Of a DNA stretch of 64,000 nucleotides, positions 29,626-37,587 are shown one piece after another. Position numbers and translations under genes: made by a program. The notes under the pieces were generated by a model. That model ran no database searches, was not told the DNA's origin, and saw only the letters and a list, made by a program, of their open reading frames with translations. Every line of letters begins with the position of its first letter. Within the stretch, counting starts at the first letter, position 1. This stretch comes from Streptomyces huiliensis. GTDB taxonomy: Bacteria; Actinomycetota; Actinomycetes; Streptomycetales; Streptomycetaceae. Location: contig NZ_JAIQLH010000004.1 in NCBI RefSeq assembly GCF_020037025.1, positions 89,669 through 153,668 of the forward strand. Direction: 5' to 3'.

Positions 29626-29777
29626 TCGCGCCGGTTGACGGTCGGGCGGCGGTGAAGGGGGATAAGTCCGGACACGGGCGGTCGGAGTGTTCGTCGATGC
29701 GGGTAATTCCGGTCACTTGGCACGGGGATTCGATATTGCGTGTGCAACCCAACGATCTCTGGGTTCGTCTTGAGGAC

Positions 29778-32255
29778 ATGACGTCCGAGAACCCGCCGTC
29801 GCCGCCCCCCGACGAGCAGCGCGCCGGCGCCGTCGGCCTGTCCGTGGTCGTTCCGGCCTACAACGAGGAGGACCGCCTCGCCCCCAGTCTCAAGACCATC
29901 CGCGCCCATCTCGACGGGGAGGGGACGGAGACCTGGGAACTGATCGTCGTCGACGACGGGTCGACGGACGGCACGGCCGACGTGGTCCGGGCCGCCGCCG
30001 CCGAGGACCCGCGCATCCGGCTGCTCGGCTCGCCCGCCAACCGCGGGAAGGGGCACGCCGTCCGGATCGGCGTGCTGGCCTCGCACGGCCGGCGGGTCCT
30101 GGTCACCGACGCCGACCTGGCCACGCCCATGTCGGAACTGCCGCTGCTGAGCGCCGGGTTGGACGCGGGTGCCGCCGCGGCGGTCGGCTCCCGGGCGCTG
30201 CCCGGTTCGCGCATCGGCATCCGCCAGCACGCCCTGCGCGAGGCCCTCGGCCGGGCGGGCGCCGGCGTGATACGCGCCGTGGCCGCGCCCGGGGTGCGGG
30301 ACAGCCAGTGCGGGTTCAAGCTCTTCGAGGGCGAGCGGGCGCGCACGGCGTTCGCCGCGTCCCGGCTCAACGGCTGGGCCTTCGACGTCGAAATCCTGCG
30401 CTTCTTCCGCAAGCGCGGCTGGGCGGTCGCGGAGGTGCCGGTCCGCTGGGACCACCGGCCCGGCTCCAAGGTGCGCCCGCCCGCGTACGCCGCCGTCCTC
30501 GGCGACCTGGTCCGGCTGCGGATCCGGGCGGTCCATCCGGCCGGGCCCGCCGTCGCCGGCCTCTACCTGCTGATCGCCCTCTTCCTGTACGCCGGGCTGT
30601 GGGCCGCGCCGAACGCCGCGTACCTCGTCGACTCGGCCTCCGACCAGCAGCAGTGGGAGTGGTTCTTCGCGGTCACCGCGGACAACGTCGCGCACCTCCG
30701 CGACCCGTTCTTCACCGACCTCCAGAACCACCCCTACGGCGTCAACCTCATGGCGAACACGACCATGATGGGCGTCTCCGTCCCCCTCGCGCCGCTGACG
30801 CTGACCCTCGGCCCGCACGTCACCTGGGCGGTGGTGCTCACCGGCGGGACGGCCCTGACGGCGTGGACCTGGTACCGGCTGCTGGCGAAACGCCTCGTCC
30901 GCTCCCGGTGGGCCGCGGCGCTGGGTGGCGGCTTCTGCGCCTTCGCGCCGCCGATGGTCTCGCACGGCACCGCGCACCCCAACTTCGCGGTCCTCTTCGT
31001 CATCCCACTGATCATCGAGCGGGCGCTGCGGCTCTGCGAGGGCCGGCGGGTCCGGCGCGACGGCGTGATCCTCGGCCTGCTCCTCGTCTACCAGGTCTTC
31101 CTCGGCGAGGAGGTGCTGCTGCTGGCCGCGACCGGGCTGCTCCTCTTCGCCTTCGGGTACGCCGTCTTCGCCCCCGGCGCGGCGCGGGCGGCCGCCGGGC
31201 CGCTGCTGCGCGGGCTGGCGGTGGCGGCGCCGGTGGCGGCGGTGCTGCTGGCGGTGCCGCTGTACCGGCAGTTCTTCGGGGCGCAGAGCTACCACAGTGT
31301 GCTGCACGGCTCGGTGGGCAACCATCCGTTCGCGCTGCTGGAGTTCGCGACCCGGTCGCTGGCCGGCGACGCGCGGGTCGCGGCGTCGTTGTCCCTCAAC
31401 CGGACCGAGGAGAACGCGTTCTTCGGCTGGCCGCTGATCGTGCTGGCGGTCTTCCTCGTCGTACGGATGCGGGACCGGCCGCTGGTCCGCGCCCTGGGGT
31501 TCACCGCCCTGGCCGCCGCCGTGCTCTCGCTCGGGCGGGACATCCCGGTCCTCGGCACGACCCACACGCTGCCCGGTCCGTGGCGGGTGGTGGGCGAGAT
31601 GCCGCTGTTCGAGTCCGTCATCGAGTCCCGTACGGCCATGATCTGCGCCCCGGCCCTCGGCATCCTGCTCGCCCTCGCCTGCGACCGCGCCCTGAACAGC
31701 CGGCCGCGCGGCGAGCGCGAGCGCGGCCGGCGGCTCGCGGCCTGGGCGGCGGGGGCCGCGGCGCTGGTGCCGCTGCTGCCGACGCCGTACCCGACCGTCG
31801 AACGCGCGCCGGTGCCGGCGTTCGTCGCGGACGGGCACTGGCGGGACCACGTCCGGCCCGGCCGGACGCTGGTGCCCGTGCCGGTGCCCGACCCGGGGCA
31901 CGTCACGGCGCTGGACTGGCAGGCGCGGGCGGACTTCGGCTTCGCCCTGCCCGGCGGCTACTTCAACGGCCCCGACGGCCCCGACCGGCGCGGCATCTAC
32001 GGCCCGGTCCCCACGCCCACCGCCGAGCTCCTGAAGAAGGTGAACGAGACGGGCCGCGCGGCGGACGTCGACGACCGGACGCGGCGGGCGTTCGGCCGGG
32101 ACCTGGCCGCCTGGCGGGCCGACGCGATCGTCCTGCCGCCGCAGGACAAGCAGGACAAGGGGGAGCCGCTGCGCGAGACCGTCGAACGGCTCACCGGGCG
32201 GAAGCCGCAGCGGGTCGGGGGCGTCTGGGTGTGGGACGTGCGGGACGGGGTGTGA
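29778..32255 (+). CDS. GT2 glycosyltransferase fused to a multi-pass membrane domain
   Basis: The 825-residue protein has two parts. Residues about 20-245 are a GT2 domain of Dpm1/ALG5 type: LSVVVPAYNEEDRLAPSLK, VVDDGSTDGT, and TDADLATP as the metal-binding DxD. Residues about 255-660 hold 9-11 hydrophobic segments with the luminal motif RDPFFTDLQNHPYGVN, as in GT-C-like or YfhO-like proteins; a soluble tail follows. It may make a polyprenyl-phosphate sugar and pass it on in one chain, which is inference. ATG at 29778 has TGAGGA upstream; the frame is open further upstream. Confidence 0.82.
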   Translation: MTSENPPSPPPDEQRAGAVGLSVVVPAYNEEDRLAPSLKTIRAHLDGEGTETWELIVVDDGSTDGTADVVRAAAAEDPRIRLLGSPANRGKGHAVRIGVLASHGRRVLVTDADLATPMSELPLLSAGLDAGAAAAVGSRALPGSRIGIRQHALREALGRAGAGVIRAVAAPGVRDSQCGFKLFEGERARTAFAASRLNGWAFDVEILRFFRKRGWAVAEVPVRWDHRPGSKVRPPAYAAVLGDLVRLRIRAVHPAGPAVAGLYLLIALFLYAGLWAAPNAAYLVDSASDQQQWEWFFAVTADNVAHLRDPFFTDLQNHPYGVNLMANTTMMGVSVPLAPLTLTLGPHVTWAVVLTGGTALTAWTWYRLLAKRLVRSRWAAALGGGFCAFAPPMVSHGTAHPNFAVLFVIPLIIERALRLCEGRRVRRDGVILGLLLVYQVFLGEEVLLLAATGLLLFAFGYAVFAPGAARAAAGPLLRGLAVAAPVAAVLLAVPLYRQFFGAQSYHSVLHGSVGNHPFALLEFATRSLAGDARVAASLSLNRTEENAFFGWPLIVLAVFLVVRMRDRPLVRALGFTALAAAVLSLGRDIPVLGTTHTLPGPWRVVGEMPLFESVIESRTAMICAPALGILLALACDRALNSRPRGERERGRRLAAWAAGAAALVPLLPTPYPTVERAPVPAFVADGHWRDHVRPGRTLVPVPVPDPGHVTALDWQARADFGFALPGGYFNGPDGPDRRGIYGPVPTPTAELLKKVNETGRAADVDDRTRRAFGRDLAAWRADAIVLPPQDKQDKGEPLRETVERLTGRKPQRVGGVWVWDVRDGV

Positions 32256-32269
32256 GGGGCGGGGACGTT

Positions 32270-32369
32270 TGTGGGATCAGGGGCACGCCTGTGGAGTCAG
32301 GGGCACGCCTGTGGAGTCAGGGGCATGCCGGTGGGATCAGGGGCATGCCGGTGGGTTCACGGGCGTGCC
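32270..32369. repeat. 20-bp tandem repeat, five units
   Basis: Five consecutive 20-bp units (32270, 32290, 32310, 32330, 32350) follow the consensus TGTGGAGTCAGGGGCACGCC. Units 2 and 3 differ by one base; units 4 and 5 start with G and end in ATGCC or GTGCC. The array lies 14 bp after the glycosyltransferase stop. Confidence 0.92.
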
Positions 32370-32482
32370 CGAAACCGGACGGAATCCGCCCGTCCATGTC
32401 CGTCGCCCCTGTGTGACAACCCGCTGAGCGGCACTACCCTGGCCCGACCATCGCACTGAAGGCGAACAGAGAGTGAGCTCAC

Positions 32483-33133
32483 GTGGCATGTGACCTCTGG
32501 CTTGTCCCCCTCGTCGACGTGCTGTGCCACAGCCCCGACAACCCCTTCGCCGAAGAGATCGCCGTCTACGACCGGGCCCTCGGCGCGGCCGGACTGCCCC
32601 CCGTCCCCGTCTTCGGCTACATGCCGGGCCTGTCCGGGGACGTGGCCCCGGTCGCGGGCTTCGACTACGACGCACTCCACTTCCTGCGCCGCGCCCACCT
32701 GCTGAACCTGTGCGGGCTGACCGTCACGCCGGTCGACGAACTGGGCGGCGACTACGCCCAGTTGCTGGAGATGTTCGAGACCACGGCCCAGCAGTCGCAC
32801 CTGGTGTGGCACTACGACCACGCGGGCGCCTACGTTCCGGTCGACTTCGCGCACCCGCTGTCGAGCGACGAACTCCTGGAGGGCGGCGGACCGTTGGGAT
32901 CGAGCCATGGTCTGCTGCGGGAACTCATGAGCGTGGCCCCGGTGCTCGGCATCGACCCGGACAACCCGCCGGCCGCGCCGGCCGCCCCCCGGCAGCCCAC
33001 GGCCCTGGACGAACCGGCCGCGCCGGGGCCCGCGGACGACAGTCCGTTCGCGCGGGAACGGCATGTGTGGCTGGGACTGCATGCGGCGGTCACGCGCAGC
33101 CTGGGGCAGGGCTCGATGATCGTGTTCAGCTGA
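32483..33133 (+). CDS. Conserved protein of unknown function
   Basis: I do not recognise a domain. The 216-residue protein starts with GTG (VACDLWLVPLVDVLCHSPDN). It has an N-terminal alpha/beta-looking part, a middle with FETTAQQSHLVWHYDHAGAYVPVDFAHPL that is rich in aromatics and His, a Pro/Ala-rich linker, and a short helix ARERHVWLGLHAAVTRSL. There is no signal peptide or membrane segment. GAGAG precedes the start by about 10 nt. It converges on the SLATT-like gene, with a bidirectional terminator between them. Confidence 0.75.
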   Translation: MACDLWLVPLVDVLCHSPDNPFAEEIAVYDRALGAAGLPPVPVFGYMPGLSGDVAPVAGFDYDALHFLRRAHLLNLCGLTVTPVDELGGDYAQLLEMFETTAQQSHLVWHYDHAGAYVPVDFAHPLSSDELLEGGGPLGSSHGLLRELMSVAPVLGIDPDNPPAAPAAPRQPTALDEPAAPGPADDSPFARERHVWLGLHAAVTRSLGQGSMIVFS

Positions 33134-33156
33134 CCGCCGGCGCTTCCGCGGAAACG

Positions 33157-33188
33157 GTCCGGCCCGGTACGGGCGTACCGGGCCGGAC
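33157..33188. terminator. Bidirectional terminator
   Basis: GTCCGGCCCGGTAC and GTACCGGGCCGGAC form perfect 14-bp arms with a GGGC loop between two convergent genes. Confidence 0.88.
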
Positions 33189-33210
33189 TCCTGCCGTCTT
33201 CCCGGGCTTC

Positions 33211-33942
33211 TCAGCGCGGGGACTCCGGCGGGCGCTGCCGGGGCATGTTCGGCCGCGAGCCGGGCGGCAGCGGGAACCGGCCGACCGGCCCGCCGTTCTC
33301 CCCCCGCGGCCCCCAGGCGACCAGCGACTGGGTCAGCAGGGGCGCCGGGCCGGCCCGGAACTCCACCATCCAGTCGGCCGTTTCGGCGCGGACGAGCTCC
33401 GAGACGTCCTCGGAGAAGCGGCGCAGCACGGTCAGGCAGCGCTCGGCCGCCTCGCTCGCCGTCCCCTCGGTCGGGCCCAACACCTCGCGCACGCACTCCG
33501 ACGCCCAGTCGAACTGGAGCGCCTCCAGCCGCCGTTGCACCGCCTGCGCCGTGGAGACCGCCCGCATCCAGCCCGTCGTCAGGCCGAAGTAGCGGTCGCA
33601 GGCGACGCACGCGACGGCGCCCAGCAGGGCGAGGAACGCCCAAGTGGAGCCGGTGCGAATGGCCTTCGTCAGCTCCAGCAGTGGCAGTGCCGCGCCGATC
33701 ACGGCGAAGACCGCGGCGGCGACCCGCAGGGCGCGGGCCCAACGGCGTTTCCAGGCGCGGTCGGCGAGGTACCAGTCGGCGAGGAGGAGCGCGCCGCTCT
33801 CCACCCACCGGTACAGCTCGTCGAGTCGCTGAGCGGGCTCCCCCCAGTCGCCGAGCGGGAAGGTCCGGCCGCGCAGATCTCCCCGGTGCCTCCCGTCCTG
33901 CTCCTTGGGGAGCCCCTCGGGCTGCATCTCAGGCTGGCTCAC
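33211..33942 (-). CDS. DUF4231/SLATT-like two-helix membrane protein
   Basis: The 243-residue protein begins with GTG behind GAGGGAG. An N-terminal cytoplasmic stretch leads to LADWYLADRAWKRRWARALR, then two hydrophobic helices (VAAAVFAVIGAALPLLEL and TWAFLALLGAVACVACDRYF), then a helical domain (MRAVSTAQAVQRRLEALQFD). This layout is that of DUF4231/SLATT proteins. SLATT domains are known as two-helix effectors in nucleotide-signalling defence loci, but no nucleotide cyclase or SLOG gene is present here, so a housekeeping role is equally likely. The tail is Pro/Arg-rich. It is divergent from purD. Confidence 0.7.
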   Translation of the reverse strand: MSQPEMQPEGLPKEQDGRHRGDLRGRTFPLGDWGEPAQRLDELYRWVESGALLLADWYLADRAWKRRWARALRVAAAVFAVIGAALPLLELTKAIRTGSTWAFLALLGAVACVACDRYFGLTTGWMRAVSTAQAVQRRLEALQFDWASECVREVLGPTEGTASEAAERCLTVLRRFSEDVSELVRAETADWMVEFRAGPAPLLTQSLVAWGPRGENGGPVGRFPLPPGSRPNMPRQRPPESPR

Positions 33943-34222
33943 CCCTGCACTCCCTCTTCACCGCTGCTGCTCCGTACCCCTGTCACCGCCTCTTTCCTAC
34001 CGCCGAACGGTTGGCCTTGTGTACCGGATCGCTCCTTTGCCGCCCGTAAGTGCCAGGGAATCGGGTATAGGGGGCGATATCCCCCTCACCCGAAAGAGTG
34101 GGTGGCCTGTGTGGACGTGACGGGGCGGGTGCGGCGAAACGTTCTGACGAGGCCTGACGGGAAGGGTGGGAGAGCCGGGACGCACGGCGTTGATCGTTCC
34201 GGAAGGCAATAGGGTGACACCC
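33943..34222. promoter_or_regulatory. Divergent promoter region, SLATT-like gene / purD
   Basis: TAGGGT at 34210-34215 is a likely -10 for purD, 7 nt before its GTG. AGGGGG (34069-34074) and CCCCCT (34081-34086) form a small inverted repeat next to GGGTATAGG. No gene is seen. Confidence 0.5.
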
Positions 34223-35464
34223 GTGAAGGTCCTCGTCATCGGCGGCGGCGCCCGCGAACATGCCCTGTGCCGCTCCCTGTCCCTCGACCCCGACGTCACC
34301 GCTCTGCACTGCGCTCCCGGCAACGCCGGCATCGCCGAGACCGCTCAGGTGCACCCGGTCGACGCCCTCGACGGCGCGGCGGTGGCGGAACTGGCCGCCT
34401 CGCTCGACGCCGACCTCGTCGTCGTCGGCCCGGAGGCCCCGCTGGTCGCCGGGGTCGCCGACGCCGTCCGCGCCCGCGGCATCCCCGCCTTCGGGCCGTC
34501 CGCCGAGGCGGCCCGCCTGGAGGGCTCCAAGGCGTTCGCCAAGTCCGTGATGGCCTCGGCGAACGTCCCCACCGCCCGCAGCTACGTCTGCACCACCCCC
34601 GCCGAGATCGACGCCGCGCTCGACGCCTTCGGCGCCCCCTACGTCGTCAAGGACGACGGCCTCGCGGCCGGCAAGGGCGTCGTCGTCACCCCCGACGTCG
34701 ACGTGGCCCGCGCCCACGCGCTCGCCTGCGACCAGGTGGTGATCGAGGAGTTCCTGGACGGCCCCGAGGTCTCGCTCTTCGCCGTCACCGACGGCGAGAC
34801 GGTCGTCCCGCTCCAGCCCGCCCAGGACTTCAAGCGCGCCCTCGACGGCGACCAGGGGCCGAACACCGGCGGCATGGGCGCCTACTCCCCGCTGCCCTGG
34901 GCCGACCCCGGCCTCGTGGACGAGGTCCTGCGCACCGTCCTCCAGCCGACCGTCGACGAGCTGCGGCGGCGCGGCACGCCGTTCTCCGGCCTGCTCTACG
35001 CCGGGCTGGCGATCACCTCGCGCGGCGTGCGCGTGATCGAGTTCAACGCGCGCTTCGGGGATCCGGAGACCCAGGTGGTTCTCGCCCGTCTGAAGACGCC
35101 GCTGGCCGGGCTGCTGCACGCTGCCGCGACGGGCTCGCTCGGGTCGTTCCCGGCGCTGCGGTGGGCGGACGACGCGGCGGTGACCGTCGTGGTCGCGTCG
35201 CACAACTATCCGGGGACGCCGCGTACCGGGGACGTCATCGAGGGCCTCGACGAGGCGGACGCCGTCTCCGACGCGTACGTGCTGCACGCGGGGACGGCGC
35301 GGGATGCTTCGGGTGCCGTGGTCAGTGCCGGCGGTCGCGTGCTGTCCGTGACGGCCACGGGGGCCGGGATTCCCGCTGCGCGGGAGCGGGCCTACGAGGC
35401 GGTGGCGTTGGTCCGGATGCGCGGGGCGCAGTACCGGACGGATATCGCTGCGGGCAAGGAGTAG
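34223..35464 (+). CDS. purD: Phosphoribosylamine-glycine ligase (GAR synthetase)
   Basis: This 413-residue ATP-grasp enzyme joins phosphoribosylamine and glycine in step 2 of purine synthesis. [16 protein letters not shown] is the family N-terminus, [10 protein letters not shown] and [11 protein letters not shown] are the ATP-grasp and product-site signatures, and [14 protein letters not shown] lies in the ATP-binding subdomain. The GTG at 34223 is chosen because of this N-terminus and the TAGGGT box 7 nt upstream. An in-frame codon further upstream would fall inside the promoter. A large repeat follows directly. Confidence 0.96.
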   Translation: MKVLVIGGGAREHALCRSLSLDPDVTALHCAPGNAGIAETAQVHPVDALDGAAVAELAASLDADLVVVGPEAPLVAGVADAVRARGIPAFGPSAEAARLEGSKAFAKSVMASANVPTARSYVCTTPAEIDAALDAFGAPYVVKDDGLAAGKGVVVTPDVDVARAHALACDQVVIEEFLDGPEVSLFAVTDGETVVPLQPAQDFKRALDGDQGPNTGGMGAYSPLPWADPGLVDEVLRTVLQPTVDELRRRGTPFSGLLYAGLAITSRGVRVIEFNARFGDPETQVVLARLKTPLAGLLHAAATGSLGSFPALRWADDAAVTVVVASHNYPGTPRTGDVIEGLDEADAVSDAYVLHAGTARDASGAVVSAGGRVLSVTATGAGIPAARERAYEAVALVRMRGAQYRTDIAAGKE

Positions 35465-35465
35465 G

Positions 35466-35676
35466 CCCCGATCCCGCCCTTTCACCGTTTCTCGCGGGGG
35501 CGGGCCCCCGCACCCCCTGAAACCGCGCTCCGCGCGGTCGTCCTCAAACGCCGGACGGGCTGAAGTGCTACCTCAGGCACCATCCAGCCCGTCCGGCGTT
35601 TGAGGACGAGCGGCGGAGCCGTGACAAGGGGTCTGGGGCGCAGCCCCAGGAAACGGCGAAGGGGCGGGACCGGGGC
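35466..35676. repeat. Dispersed intergenic repeat, copy 3 (paired, inverted halves)
   Basis: Two facing half-units share CCGCCCTTTCACCGTTTC-like ends and GTCCTCAAACGCCGGACGGG cores. The inner arms (35540-35562 and 35585-35607) are a perfect 23-bp inverted repeat with a 22-nt loop. The element starts immediately after purD. Confidence 0.88.
35540..35607. terminator. 23-bp-arm hairpin after purD, inside the repeat
   Basis: The perfect 23-bp arms make this a very stable hairpin 75 nt after the purD stop. It probably acts as terminator for purD. Confidence 0.7.
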
Positions 35677-35918
35677 ACCGCCCGCCGCAGGCGCAACCCC
35701 CACGCCCGAACCCAACCCTTGGGCAAAGCCATTCCATCGAGTGACCGATCCGCCAACCGGCTGACGAACGCCCCACGCCCCACTAGGGTGCCGCGCAGGC
35801 CGCCCGCCGAGCGTCCGGCAACTGGCCCACCGGCATTGCGATGTCAGAGGCCGGTGCCACAGTGGGGGGTGGTAACCGGCGGCCGGAGCACTACAGGCGA
35901 CTGGGGGTGATCGGTCTC

Positions 35919-37568
35919 GTGGCAGGTACGGAAGCCGGCGCGCACACCGCGCGCCTCCGGGCCCTGGCGGTCCTGCGCGTCCGCAGCACCGCGCTGGCCG
36001 TCGCCCTGCTGCCCGCCGCGGCCGCGGTGGTGCTGCTGGCGGGCACGCTCATGGGCCGGATCCCGGACGGCGGCGTCGGGGCCGCGGCCCGTCCCGCCGT
36101 CGTCGCCGCGGCCCTGGCCGCGCTGGCCCTCGCCGGCGTCGTCGCGGCCGTGGTGGCACGGGCCCGGCCCGCGCTCAGCCCCACCGTGCCGATCCCCGAG
36201 GAGACCGCGCCGGACCTCTACCGGCTGGTGCGCGACCTGGCGGACCGGATGGACGTCCCGGCGCCCTCGGCCATAGCGCTCACCCCGGACTGCGACAGCT
36301 GGCTGGAGGACCGCACCCACCCGGCGCACCGCACCGCGGCCGGACGTCCGAGTCCGCTGCCCCGCCGCCGCACGGCCGCCGCGCCGGTCCTGGTGATCGG
36401 CTCGCCGTTCCTGTGGTGGATGCGCGTCGCCGAGCTGCGCGCCCTGCTGGCCCCGGTGGTGGCGGGCACGGGCCCGGCCGCCCACCCGGACATAGCGGCG
36501 GCCCGCCGCTTCGTCCGCGGCCTCGACGCGGCCGTCGCGGTCGCCGCGGGACGCCCGCTGCTGGCCTTCGTCGGCTGGACGGCCCGGATCCTGCTGCGCT
36601 CCTGCCGCGAGCACGCCGCCGAGATGGAGCGCGGCGTCGCCGCGGCCGCCTCCGAGCGCGCCCAGACGGTCGACTACGGCCTGCGCGTCGTCGCCCAGGA
36701 ACAGGTCGGCCTGGCCTACGCGGGCTGGGACCGGCTGCTCAACCGGGTCGCCCTGCCCGCCTGGCGGATGGGCCGCTGGCCGTCCCGGCTGGACGCGGGC
36801 GTCGTCTCGGCGCTCACCGAGCTGTCCCGCCGGGACCGGCTCGCGGAGGGCTTCGCCTCCCGCCTCGGCGAGCGGCCCGCCTGCGACCTGCTGGAGGAGC
36901 CGGGCGTCATCGACGAGGCGGCCTCCCTGCTGGCCGCCCGGCTGTTCCACGGCGGCCCGCCGGAGCCCGGCCCCGACTGGTCCCCGGTCAGCTGGAGCCA
37001 GTACCCGGAGGAGGTCGTCGACCGCAAGTGGCGGGTCGAGGCCGCCCGGCTGCACCGCGTCCTGGAGGACGTCCTCGACGACGTCACGGACCCCGCCACG
37101 ACCGGTCTGCCGTCCGCCCAGGAGAGCGCCGCCACCCCCGTCCCGCCCACCGTCGACCGCGTCCTCGACCGCCTCACCGGCCCGGCAGGGCCGGGCGTGG
37201 GCGAGCGGCTCGGCCACCGGCTCAGCGCCGAGCTCGCCCGCGAGGCCGGCCCCGGGACCCCGCCGGCCGCCTGTGAACCGGGGCTCGACGGCCTCGCCCC
37301 GCTGTTCCCGCTCCAGCCCCCGCGCAGCGGCCGGGAGCTGCTCACCGACCACGTGACGGCCATGATCTGCTGCGCCGCCGTCGACACCGCCGGCGCCGCC
37401 CCCGGCCTGGACTGGCTGGACGGCCCGGCCCTCCTCGTCGCCGGCGCCCGCCGCGCCGACCTGGCCCGCACCGTCCTCACCCTGATCGAGGACGGCGACG
37501 GAGAACCCCTGCGCGCCTGGCTGGGCGAGGTCGGGGTCCGCCCGGAGAAACCCGTACGGCTGGGCTGA
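35919..37568 (+). CDS. Membrane protein of unknown function, faintly M48-peptidase-like
   Basis: The 549-residue protein has two N-terminal hydrophobic helices (AVALLPAAAAVVLLAGTLMG and VVAAALAALALAGVVAAVVA), followed by a long soluble part. LYRLVRDLADRMDVPAPSAIALTP and PVLVIGSPFLWWMRVAELRALLAPVVAG recall HtpX/M48 peptidases, but the zinc motif HExxH is absent, so it would be inactive. GTG at 35919 is preferred for GGGGGTGA upstream; an ATG at 35841 is possible. TAGGGT near 35783 may be its -10 box. The gap 35677-35918 holds nothing else visible. The next gene follows after 19 nt, so they form an operon. Confidence 0.7.
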   Translation: MAGTEAGAHTARLRALAVLRVRSTALAVALLPAAAAVVLLAGTLMGRIPDGGVGAAARPAVVAAALAALALAGVVAAVVARARPALSPTVPIPEETAPDLYRLVRDLADRMDVPAPSAIALTPDCDSWLEDRTHPAHRTAAGRPSPLPRRRTAAAPVLVIGSPFLWWMRVAELRALLAPVVAGTGPAAHPDIAAARRFVRGLDAAVAVAAGRPLLAFVGWTARILLRSCREHAAEMERGVAAAASERAQTVDYGLRVVAQEQVGLAYAGWDRLLNRVALPAWRMGRWPSRLDAGVVSALTELSRRDRLAEGFASRLGERPACDLLEEPGVIDEAASLLAARLFHGGPPEPGPDWSPVSWSQYPEEVVDRKWRVEAARLHRVLEDVLDDVTDPATTGLPSAQESAATPVPPTVDRVLDRLTGPAGPGVGERLGHRLSAELAREAGPGTPPAACEPGLDGLAPLFPLQPPRSGRELLTDHVTAMICCAAVDTAGAAPGLDWLDGPALLVAGARRADLARTVLTLIEDGDGEPLRAWLGEVGVRPEKPVRLG

Positions 37569-37587
37569 GGGCGCTGGGGGAGACCAC

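Noticed and set aside
32270..32369. CRISPR-like array or iteron origin
   Set aside because: The 20-bp units have no spacers, and no cas, rep or partition gene is nearby.
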